From: Fratercula arctica
Taxonomy: Eukaryota > Chordata > Aves > Charadriiformes > Alcidae
Assembly (NCBI GenBank): GCA_947846985.1
Contig: CANTUZ010000014.1
Span: 4,945,669-5,009,668 of the forward strand
Direction: 5' to 3'
DNA length: 64,000 nucleotides
The position numbers were made by a program, and so were the translations under genes. This document shows positions 21,101 to 28,797 of this stretch, piece after piece. The stretch's first letter is position 1. The number at the start of each line of letters is the position of its first letter. The notes beneath the pieces were generated by a model. It was not told where the DNA came from, made no database searches, and saw nothing but the letters and a program-made list of their open reading frames with translations.

Positions 21101-23310
21101 GCCATCGCCACCGCGTCCCTCGTGTGACACGGCCACGTTCCTCGTGCACTCGCCTCCCTCTTTTCCCCGCTCAGGCTGTGCCGTGCTGCCCTTCGGCTCC
21201 TCCGTCAACGGCTTCGACGCCCACGGCTGCGATCTTGACCTTCTCCTGGACCTGGAACCCACCAAATCCCTCCAGGCGGCGGCCACTCGAGACCTTCCCG
21301 GCTCCGAGGATTCCATCCTGAGCGACATCGACCTGGCGGTGACGCCGGCACCGGAGGTGCTGGAGCTGGTGGCGACCGTGCTGCGACGCTGCGTACCGGG
21401 TGTCCGCCGCGTCCGTGCCGTCCCCACCGCCCGGCGGCCCGTCGTTAAGTTTTGTCACAAACAATCAGGGTTGGCGGGTGACATCTCCATCGACAACAGG
21501 TCCGGGGGGGGCGCGGGATTTGGCAGGGAGGGTCTGTCCCTGCTCCGGTGACGTGTCCTCGTCCCCTCATGCCATCGTCCCCACAGGCTGGCGCTCCTCA
21601 ACACCCGCTTCCTGCAGCTTTGCGCCGAGGCGGACGAACGCGTGCGGCCGTTGGTCTACGCCGTGCGGCTCTGGGCCAAGCAGCAGGGCCTGGCAGGTGA
21701 CAGCGGGTGACAACGTCCGCCGGGGGGGGGTCCTCCTCGGTCCCTCGGCGGGTGACAGCCTTCGCGGCAAGGTTCTGTCCCCTCGCTAGGTGACAGCGTG
21801 GCTCTGACACCGTCTCGTCCCCCTGCAGGAAACCCCTCTGGCGGAGGTCCCCTCCTCAACAACTACGCCCTGACGCTGCTGCTGCTGTTTTTCCTGCAGA
21901 CCCGCAGCCCCCCCGTGCTCCCCACCGTCGCCCGGCTGCGTGACATGGCAGGTAACGTCCCCCTCTCTGTCTCTTTGTCCCCCTCTCTGTCCCGTTGTCC
22001 CCCTTTTCGCGGAGGGGGGGGGCCGCTCTTCTTAGGGCCGTTTTTTCTCACTCCAGGGGACGAGGACCGCGCCGTGGTGGGGGGGTGGGACTGCAGCTTC
22101 CCCCGGGACGCGGCGTCGCTGGAGCCCAGCACCAACACCGAGAGTCCCTGTGAGTGCTGGGCTTGTCGGGGGGGACACTGGGGGGGGGTCCCCAAATCCC
22201 GGCTACTCATCCCTCTCTCCCCCCCCCCCCCCTCCAGGTTCGCTGCTGGCCCAATTTTTCCACGTTTTTGGGGATTTTGACTTTGCGGGGCAGGTGATTT
22301 CACTGCGGGAGGGTCGAGCGTTGCCACTGCCGCCCCCCGATGTCCCCGAGGGCTTGAAACTGGGACCCTTCAACCTGCAGGACCCCTTCGAGCTGAGCCA
22401 CAACGTGGCGGCCAACGTCAACGAGAAAACGGCCGCCCGTTTTGGCCACTGCTGTCGCGCCGCTGCCAAATATTGCCGCAGCCTGCAATACAGCCGTAAA
22501 TCCAGCAAAGGCCGGGCCTGGGGGCTGACGCGGCTCTTCCAGCCTGGCGCGGTGGAGCCGGGAGGGGGCAACGCCGGTGTTTTCCTCATTTCCATCCCTT
22601 TGGATGTCGCCGCCGGCTCCCGGCAGCTCGTTGGTCGCGGTCCTTGGTTTTGGGAGGTCTGCGCCGCCATCGCCTTCGTGCTGAGGGACGTTCTCAAGTG
22701 CGACTGCGCCGCCGGGAAGACGCCGAGAGCTTCCAGCGAGGAATGCGGGATCCCGGAGGACTCGGTGCCATCCGAGGAAGACACGGAGCCGGACGTGGAG
22801 GAGACGGCGGCGGCGGTGGGTTCCAAGCGTCACCGGTCGGAGGTGACAAACGGCTCCGCGCTCCCGGGCGGGAAGAAACTGCGTCCCAACGTCCCCGAGG
22901 AGGCGGCGGCGAATTGGAGCTGCGCCGTCCGGCACCGCGTGTGGACGGGACGCCGCCGCGTCCGCCGTCAGCTGCGCCATGGGGACGACGCCGAGGAGCC
23001 GGAGGGCGACTCCCTGGAGCTGGAGCAAAAGGTTTCGGAGACCATCGTGGGACAAGGGGAGGCCGAGGGGACGCCGCAGCCGCTGCTGCAATTCGAGGCC
23101 AGCGCCCGCCCGGCTGCCACTCGGCGGGAGACGCGGGTCCTCCTGCGCTTGGTCCCCTCCCCAACCCCCCCCGGGCCCCTTTTTCGGGACTTTTTTCACT
23201 TTTTGCAGAGTTTTCTGCCTGGCGCAGTGCGGCGGCGCCTGGGCTGGGGGCCAGCGGGGGGCGCGGAGCCCCAAAACGGAGGGGACGGGGGGGGGGTTTC
23301 TGCATCCTGA
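18172..23310 (+). CDS. TUT1: TUT1, terminal uridylyltransferase 1 (U6 TUTase / Star-PAP)
   Basis: Nine exons: 18172-18565, 18670-18860, 18945-19151, 20908-21022, 21175-21499, 21587-21696, 21829-21951, 22057-22149, 22238-23310 (TGA). All phases agree and give 876 residues (human 874). The family oligouridylates U6 snRNA and, as Star-PAP, polyadenylates selected mRNAs in nuclear speckles. In order: a finger from [16 protein letters not shown], an RRM ([11 protein letters not shown]...[15 protein letters not shown]), the palm with [23 protein letters not shown] (catalytic Asp pair DLD), GDISIDNR (third acidic position), then [17 protein letters not shown] and [16 protein letters not shown] of the PAP-associated domain, and a C-terminal [20 protein letters not shown] region. 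Two differences from human stand out: a roughly 110-residue Asp/Thr/Pro-rich N-terminal extension, and a palm insertion of about 38 residues where human has over 100. The upstream ATG is the first in frame, but initiation nearer DVES is possible. Confidence 0.95.
19160..20800. repeat. Minisatellite in TUT1 intron 3
   Basis: Units with 'GGGATTTGGGGTGGATCCC', 'AGGGATTTGGGGAGGGGTCC' and 'GTTCCCGGGGCTCTGCCGGG' fill the 1.75-kb intron. Basic unit is about 23-25 bp, combined into longer mixed blocks. It reads open as Gly/Trp-rich on + and Pro-rich on -, with no conserved protein. Confidence 0.93.
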
Positions 23311-23330
23311 GAGGGTTTTATTTTTTTGGC

Positions 23331-23336
23331 AGTAAA
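23331..23336 (+). terminator. Possible TUT1 polyadenylation signal (AGTAAA)
   Basis: AGTAAA, a weak but known variant, lies 21 bases after the TUT1 stop and is followed by T/G-rich sequence. No AATAAA was seen between the stop and the CR1 at 23680. Low confidence. Confidence 0.3.
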
Positions 23337-23679
23337 AGGTTGGTTTTGCAGCCGTGGCCCCGCGTGGGTTCTCCCGGGGGGAGATGGGTCCTGGTGGGTC
23401 GGGGGGAGGAGGGGGGGGGTGCTGGATTTTGTGGGAGAAAAAGAGAAAAGAAGGAGCGTTCAGGAAAGCAGCGGGTGGGGGGGGAAGAGTGAGGAACAGA
23501 AATTACTTTCAGGGCTCCATCTTCGACCCCCCCCCACCCCATGAGGTTTTTATTTCTTAAATTTTCCTGAAAATCCGGCATCGGCTTTGGTGGCCCCCAG
23601 GTGGGTGGGGGGAGGAGACGAGCGGGGTCCCTCCCTCCCAACCCAAATATTTCAGTCTGTGCCGTCCTGATTTGTTCCG

Positions 23680-24075
23680 TTAGAGAACCGTGGAATGGTT
23701 TAGGGTGGAAAAGACCTTTCAGGCCATCGACTCCCGCCGTTAACCCGCGTCCTTTGTCCCCAACGTCCTTCACATCCCTCCAGGGACTCGGCCCCTTCCC
23801 TGGGCAGCTCTTTGGGGGGGGAAGACATTTTTCCCCATCTCCCAAATAACCCTCCCCTGGCGCAACCTGGGGCCGTTTCCTCCCGTGCCGTCGCTTGGGA
23901 CAAGAGGTTTCGCTCTCCGAGCTCCTTTGGGCCCCTGGAGGGAGCAGAGGGTCCCCCCTCGGCCCCTTTCTCTCCAGGCTGAGCCCCCCCCCCCCTCCCC
24001 GGCTCCCTCAGCCCCTCCTCGGCTGCTCCAGCCCCTTCTCCGGCTTCGGGCTCGGGCTCTGGCTGGGCGGCAGCA
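23680..24075 (-). mobile_element. CR1 LINE 3' fragment, antisense
   Basis: The + strand shows the reversed CR1 3' region. It starts with GAACCGTGGAATGGTTTAGG (compare the avian CR1 terminus), then ACCTTTCAGGCCATCGACT, CCTTCCCTGGGCAGCTCTTT, CTCCCCTGGCGCAACCTGGG, GGCCGTTTCCTCCCGTGCCG and TCTCCAGGCTGAGCCCC. All are in the order expected for a CR1 lying on the - strand. It is clearly diverged and 5'-truncated, ending where the polypurine tract begins. Confidence 0.75.
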
Positions 24076-24080
24076 CCGTG

Positions 24081-24733
24081 TCGGGAGGGGAGGGGAAGGG
24101 AAGGGGGGAAAGGAGAGAAAAGAGGAGAGAAAAGGGGAGAGAAAAGGGGAGAGAAAAGAGGAGAGAAAAGAGGAGAGAAAAGGGGAGAGAAAAGGGGAGA
24201 GAAAAGGGGAGAGAAAAGGGGAGAGAAAAGAGGAGAGAAAAGAGGAGAGAAAAGAGGAGAGAAAAGAGAATAGAGAAAAGAGGAGAGAAAAGAGGAGAGA
24301 AAAGAGGAGAGAAAAGAGAATAAAGAAAAGAGAATAAAGAAAAGAGAATAAAGAAGAGGAGAGAAGAGAGAGGAGAAAAGAAGGGGGAAGAGAACAAAGG
24401 AAAAAAGAGGAGCGAGAACAAGAAAAAAGGAGCGAGAGAAGGAGAAAAAGAAGAAAAGAGAGGGGAAAGGAGAGAAAGAAATTAAAAAAAGGAGAAAAGA
24501 GAGAAAGAAGAGAAAAGAAAGGAGAAAGGGGAAAACAGAGGAAAGAGGAGAAAAGAGGAAAGAGAAAAGGAGAAAGGGAAGGAGAAATAAAAAGGCGGAA
24601 GGAGAGAAAAGGAGAAAAGAGCATTAAAAAGAGAAGGAAAAGGAGAAGAAAAAGAGAAAAGGAGCGAAAAGAGACTAAAGAGAAAGGAGAGAAAGGGGGA
24701 AAAGGATCAAAGAGAAAAGAATTCGAGAAAAGC
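24081..24733. repeat. Polypurine (GAGAAAAG)n tract, about 650 bp
   Basis: The + strand is almost pure A/G. It opens with GGGAGGGGAGGGGAAGGG, then tens of units of the type GAGAGAAAAGGG/GAGAGAAAAGAG, and later becomes irregular with a few T and C interruptions. It ends about 25 bases before the octamer of the + U2 gene. Such tracts can form triplex (H-DNA). Confidence 0.93.
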
Positions 24734-24748
24734 GCACCGAGCCGGCGA

Positions 24749-24767
24749 GGGGCGGGGCTATGCAAAT
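24749..24767 (+). promoter_or_regulatory. U2 distal sequence element (GC box and octamer)
   Basis: GGGGCGGGG next to a perfect octamer ATGCAAAT (24760-24767), 225-232 bases upstream of the RNA start. This is the standard distance and layout of an snRNA enhancer bound by Oct-1 and Sp1. Confidence 0.85.
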
Positions 24768-24931
24768 CAGAGAGACACAGGCGGCGAACGGGACGCCGGG
24801 ACGCCCCCGTGACGGGAAACTCGGGCTGCGGCGGGGGGTCGGTGCCCCAAAATCCCGACGAAACGTGCGGAAAGAAGTGGGGAGGGGGCGCGGGGAGCGC
24901 GGGGGGGGGCTCGTTAGCGGGAGAGGGGGAG

Positions 24932-24949
24932 TCACCGCGCCATCGGGGT
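24932..24949 (+). promoter_or_regulatory. U2 proximal sequence element
   Basis: TCACCGCGCCATCGGGGT at -60 to -43. It starts with the TCACC of the vertebrate PSE at the right distance for SNAPc binding. No TATA box follows, as expected for a Pol II snRNA gene. Confidence 0.7.
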
Positions 24950-24991
24950 GGGTGGTTGTCCCTGGGGTGCGGTGGGTGCGGGGTGGGTGGC

Positions 24992-25178
24992 ATCGCTTCT
25001 CGGCCTTTTGGCTAAGATCAAGTGTAGTATCTGTTCTTATCAGTTTAATATCTGATACGTCCTCGATGAGAGGACTTTATATTAAACGGGTTTTTGGGCT
25101 CGGGAGTTGGACCCGGAGCTTGCTCCCTCCGCTCCGCGCATCGTCCCGGTATTGCAGTGCCTCCGGGAACGGTGCACC
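24992..25178 (+). ncRNA. U2 snRNA, divergent variant (copy 1)
   Basis: Starts ATCGCTTCTCGGCCTTTTGG, as in all vertebrate U2. The first 70-odd nucleotides look canonical, including the branch-site pairing segment GTAGTA. U2 base-pairs with the intron branch point in the spliceosome. Changes begin in stem IIa: the stem GTCCTC/GAGGAC is kept but the loop is GATGA instead of TATCC. The Sm site reads GTTTTTGG (25090-25097), not ATTTTTGG. In the 3' half, stem IV is CCCGG/CCGGG in place of CCTGG/CCAGG, a compensated change, and the loop TATTGCAGTGC is near canonical. It ends GGTGCACC. Length, promoter and 3' box argue for a live gene, but the loop and Sm changes leave open whether the RNA assembles. 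Confidence 0.92.
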
Positions 25179-25200
25179 CCCTCCGGGGGGACCTTCGGCT

Positions 25201-25216
25201 GGTCAAAGGTAGACGA
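25201..25216 (+). terminator. 3' box of U2 copy 1
   Basis: GGTCAAAGGTAGACGA, 22 bases past the RNA end. It resembles the vertebrate snRNA 3' box (GTTT..AAA..AGA), which directs Integrator cleavage. Confidence 0.55.
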
Positions 25217-25565
25217 CGCATCAGCTCTAATTAGTTTAGACTTATTATGTTCATCCCCAACCGGGGCAGACAGGTTCCAGCCCACCCAGAACCCCTTCAT
25301 CCACGATGAGATTCGCCTTTTACCGGCCACCCCACGCGTGGCTGCGCTGGGATCCCTTCAGCACAATCCATCCAAGCGCAGCAGTCAGCGATCGTAATTA
25401 CACACGTGCCCTCATTAATATCTAAACATTTGAGAACTCCGGCTGGAAGGAAACTGCCGGTGGGGAGTTTCCACCTCCCCAGCTCCGAGCTGAGGATGGG
25501 CCGCCCCTCGCGGTCTCTTCCCGGGCTGGACATGGACACCCGCCCTCGGGAAGCACGAAAAGGAC

Positions 25566-25596
<31 letters not shown>

Positions 25597-25756
25597 TTTC
25601 CTTCTCTTTCTTGTGGTGGTTTTTTCACAGTGTCTCGTCCGAGCGGCTGCGCTCAGTGCCGGGGGGGAGGGGGGGAAATGGTGCCATCTGTCCGTCCGGG
25701 GTGGGGAAGTGAATTAAAGGAACTTCGACTCAGGTGCTACTGACGTTACTGTTAAT
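25217..25756. other. Unique spacer between the U2 genes
   Basis: About 540 bp of non-repetitive, less GC-rich DNA. A run of 21 T (25570-25590) is followed by ATTATTTTTCC. No coding exon, RNA gene or repeat family was recognised. Confidence 0.6.
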
Positions 25757-25772
25757 TGTTCTGTTTTTGACC
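25757..25772 (-). terminator. 3' box of U2 copy 2
   Basis: On the - strand GGTCAAAAACAGAACA lies 22 bases beyond the RNA end, the same spacing as in copy 1. The sequence between the RNA end and the box differs from copy 1 (CTGTTGTG against CTTCGGCT), yet the box is kept. Confidence 0.6.
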
Positions 25773-25794
25773 CACAACAGGTCCCCCCGGAGGG

Positions 25795-25981
25795 GGTGCA
25801 CCGTTCCCGGAGGCACTGCAATACCGGGACGATGCGCGGAGCGGAGGGAGCAAGCTCCGGGTCCAACTCCCGAGCCCAAAAACCCGTTTAATATAAAGTC
25901 CTCTCATCGAGGACGTATCAGATATTAAACTGATAAGAACAGATACTACACTTGATCTTAGCCAAAAGGCCGAGAAGCGAT
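25795..25981 (-). ncRNA. U2 snRNA, divergent variant (copy 2)
   Basis: Reads on the - strand as a base-for-base copy of the gene at 24992-25178, including the GATGA stem IIa loop, the GTTTTTGG Sm-like site and the CCCGG/CCGGG stem IV. The two genes converge. Identity of the RNA despite small differences in the flanks suggests recent duplication, gene conversion or selection. Confidence 0.92.
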
Positions 25982-26023
25982 ACCCCCCATCCCGCACCCA
26001 CCGCACCCCAGGGACAACCACCC

Positions 26024-26041
26024 ACCCCGATGGCGCGGTGA
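26024..26041 (-). promoter_or_regulatory. Proximal sequence element of U2 copy 2
   Basis: Same TCACCGCGCCATCGGGGT as copy 1, read on the - strand at -60 to -43 from the start at 25981. Confidence 0.7.
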
Positions 26042-26205
26042 CTCCCCCTCTCCCGCTAACGAGCCCCCCCCCGCGCTCCCCGCGCCCCCTCCCCACTTCT
26101 TTCCGCACGTTCCGTCGGGATTTTGGGGCACCGACCCCCCGCCGCAGCCCGAGTTTCCCGTCACGGGGGCGTCCCGGCGTCCCGTTCGCCGCCTGTATCT
26201 CTCTG

Positions 26206-26248
26206 ATTTGCATAGCCCCGCCCCGACTCGCCGCCATAGCCCCGCCCC
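26206..26248 (-). promoter_or_regulatory. Distal sequence element of U2 copy 2, duplicated GC box
   Basis: Octamer ATGCAAAT on the - strand (26213-26206), preceded by two GGGGCGGGGCTATG-type units, at about 26210-26224 and 26235-26248. Copy 1 has only one. Confidence 0.8.
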
Positions 26249-26369
26249 TCGGCGGCTCGGCGCGCTCTGGGTGTATGTTCAGGTGGTCGCGGGCCGCGGC
26301 TGCATTTACAGCGGGAGGGACGGTGTCCCGCGGGTCCCCGTCTTGCGGTCCCTCAGCTCGGGAGGCCCG

Positions 26370-27222
26370 AGCCGAGAGGCTGGCGGTGAAGAGAGACCTG
26401 GACAGGTTGGAGATCTGGGCAGAGAGAACCCTTATGGAATTCAACAAGGGCAAGTGTAGGGTGCTGCACCCGGGGAGGAACAACCCCATGCACCAGTACA
26501 GGTTGGGGGCTGACCTGCTGGAGAGCAGCTCTGTGGAAAGAGACCTGGGAGTCCTGGTGGACAACAGGGTGACCATGAGCCAGCAATGTGCCCTTGTGGC
26601 CAAGAAGGCCAATGGCATCCTGGGGTGCATCAAGAAGAGTGTGGCCAGCAGGTCAAGGGAGGTCATCCTCCCCCTCTGCTCTGCATTGGTGAGGCCACAC
26701 CTGGAGTAACTGTGTCCAGTTCTGGGCTCCCCGGTTCCAGAAGGACAGGGAACTGCTGGAGAGGGTGCAGCAGAGGGCTACCAAGATGATTAGGGGACTG
26801 GAACACCTCTCTTATGAGGAAAGGCTGAGGGATTTGGGTCTCTTCAGTCTGGAAAAAAGACGGCTGAGGGGGGATCTTACCAACACTTATAAATACTTAA
26901 AGGGTGGGTGTCAGGAGGATGGGACCAGGCTCTTTTCAGTAGTGCCCGGGGACAGGACAAGAGGCAATGGGCACAAACTTGAGCACAAGAAGTTCCACCT
27001 AAACATGAGGAGGAACTTCTTTACCCTGAGGGTGGCAGAGCCCTGGCACAGGCTGCCCAGAGAGGTGGGGGAGTCTCCATCTCTGGAGACATTCAAAACC
27101 CGCCTGGACGCGTTCCTGTGCCACCTGCTCTGGGTGACCCTGCTCTGGCCGGGGGGTTGGACTAGATGATCTCCAGAGGTCCCTTCCAGCCCTATGGTTC
27201 TATGATTCTATGATTCTATAAG
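26370..27222 (+). mobile_element. CR1 LINE, 5'-truncated, with 3' end
   Basis: Carries the C-terminal part of CR1 ORF2 in one frame to a stop near 26709: [49 protein letters not shown] and [19 protein letters not shown]. The CR1 3' UTR follows (GGAGACATTCAAAACCCGCC, GGTTGGACTAGATGATCTCC) and ends in ATTCTATG repeats at about 27203-27220, the CR1 hallmark. The reverse transcriptase catalytic core and endonuclease are absent, so it cannot move by itself. Divergence is modest. Confidence 0.95.
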
Positions 27223-27230
27223 ACCCAGGC

Positions 27231-27258
<28 letters not shown>
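27231..27258. repeat. A28 homopolymer
   Basis: 28 adenines between the 3' end of the + CR1 and an antisense CR1 fragment. CR1 elements do not end in poly(A), so this is an independent run or a junction remnant. Confidence 0.9.
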
Positions 27259-27261
<3 letters not shown>

Positions 27262-27580
27262 TTGAGACCCTCAGCCTTCTCCTCTTCTGACGTCACCCGT
27301 GTGCCATCCTCCGTCACCAGGGAGGACGGGCTTTCTTTGACCTTCCTTTCCTGGTGGACGCACCTGTAGACGCCGTTGTTGTTATTTTTAGCATCCCTTG
27401 ACTGGTTCCGCTCCAGCCGCGCCTCGGCCTTCCCCACCTCGTCCCCACATACCCGGGCAGCGGCCCCATACTCTTCCCAGGACACCTGATGCTGCTTGAA
27501 CTGCCTGCGCAGCTCCTTCCTGCCTTTCAGTGCGACCAGCAGGTCCCAGCTCAGCCATTCTGGTCTCCTCCCTTTCTTAC
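27259..27580 (-). mobile_element. CR1 LINE internal fragment, antisense
   Basis: The - strand reads the CR1 ORF2 linker between endonuclease and reverse transcriptase: RRPEWLSWDLLVALKGRKEL, VSWEEYGAAARVCGDEVGKA, KNNNNGVYRCVHQERKVKES and EEEKAEGLNNFF. It is a different part of CR1 from the 26370-27222 copy and in opposite orientation, so it is a separate insertion or a rearranged piece. Confidence 0.82.
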
Positions 27581-28045
27581 ACCATATGTCCGTCTCCGGA
27601 CATATGGTAATTTTAGTGGCCGGCCCTGGGGCGAGTGAGACAGGGTTGTTTTGAGGCTGAAGGCGCCAGGAAAGCCCGGAGCCCCAAGGTCTGTACTGCA
27701 ATGCAAGCGGTTTTTAGAGAGCTTTAAAACAAGCCATAGTTTTCCCTTGTGGGTCCTTGGGCACGGGTCTCACGTGGCTTCCCTCCTGGCAACCGTCTCC
27801 GGACATATGGTAATTTTAGTGGCCGGCCCTGGGGCGAGTGAGACAGGGTTGTTTTGAGGCTGAAGGCGCCAGGAAAGCCCGGAGCCCCAAGGTCTCTACT
27901 GCAATGCAAGCGGTTTTTCGAGAGCTTTAAAACAAGCCATAGTTTTCCCTTGTGGGTCCTTGGGCATGTGTCTCACGTGGCTTCCACTGCTGGCAACCGT
28001 CTCCGGACATATGGTAATTTTAGTGGCCGGCCCTGGGGCGAGTGG
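27581..28045. repeat. 203-bp tandem repeat, 2.2 copies
   Basis: Units starting GTCTCCGGACATATGGTAAT begin at 27592, 27795 and 27999. Copies 1 and 2 are nearly identical over their full length; copy 3 stops at about 28043, where a C-rich repeat starts. The first unit abuts an inverted repeat, ACCATATGTCCG / CGGACATATGGT with a 4-base loop (27581-27608). I do not recognise the family. Confidence 0.9.
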
Positions 28046-28790
28046 CTTCCATCCCCACAGATCCCTCTATGGGACCCCCATGGCTCCCCCCAGCCTCACA
28101 AGAACCTCCCCTATTCCCCCCCCACCCAGCCCCACAGATCCCCCTTGGGACCCCCATGTCCACTCCTCAGCCCCACAGATCTGTCTATGGACCCCCATTC
28201 CCCCCCCCCCCCATCCCCACAGGGCCCCCCTCAGATCCCTCTATAGGACCCCCATGGCTCCCCCCAGCCCCACAGGGACCCCCAGCCCCATGGATTCCCC
28301 ATGGGACCCCCACGCCCCCTGCCCAGCCCCACAGGAACACCCCCCCCCCCCCCGCCCCCATCCCCATAGATTGCCCCCGTGTCCCCCCCCATCCCCACAG
28401 ATCCCCCACGCAACCCCCCCCATGGCCCCCCCATCACCCCCCTCCAGCCCCACAGATTCCTCTATAGGACCCCCATGCCCTCCCCCAGCCCCACAGGGAC
28501 CCCCCCCATATCCCTCCCCCAGCCCCACAGGGAATCCCCCCCCATATCCCTCCCCCAGCCCCATGGATTCCCCATGGCCCCCCCATTCCTCCCCCCGGCC
28601 CCACAGATTCCTCCGTGGCACCCCCAATAGCCTCCCCCCCAGCCCCACAGGGACCCCCCCCCCAGCCCCATGGAGTCTCCCTGAGACCCCCATGTCGTCG
28701 TCCCACCCCCCCCCCCCCCCCTCCCCCCGGCCAGACAAAGGGACGGACACGGGCTCTGCGCTCCCCTGTGTTTGGGGGGGGGGGGGGGGG
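28046..28790. repeat. C-rich tandem repeat
   Basis: Degenerate units of 25-45 bp with 'CCCCCAGCCCCACAGGGACC' and 'CCCATGGATTCCCCATGGG', ending in a G run at 28778-28797. No gene seen. Confidence 0.8.
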
Positions 28791-28797
28791 GGGGGGT

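Larger units (their letters stand above)
24731..26265. repeat. Inverted repeat carrying two U2 genes
   Basis: Left arm about 24731-25194, right arm about 25780-26265, with roughly 585 bp of unique spacer. The U2 parts are identical and the promoter flanks nearly so. The right arm has an extra GC-box/GCTATG unit. Identity stops abruptly just past each gene at GGGGGGACCT, so the duplicated block runs from the distal promoter to about 15 bases beyond the RNA. Confidence 0.9.

Noticed and set aside
24760..25212. A 150-codon frame starting MQIRETQAANG over the U2 gene
   Set aside because: Its ATG is the snRNA octamer ATGCAAAT and the rest is the U2 gene itself.
25570..25590. T21 run as a Pol III terminator for U2
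   Set aside because: U2 is a Pol II gene with its own 3' box; the run is 390 bases from one gene and lies in neutral spacer.
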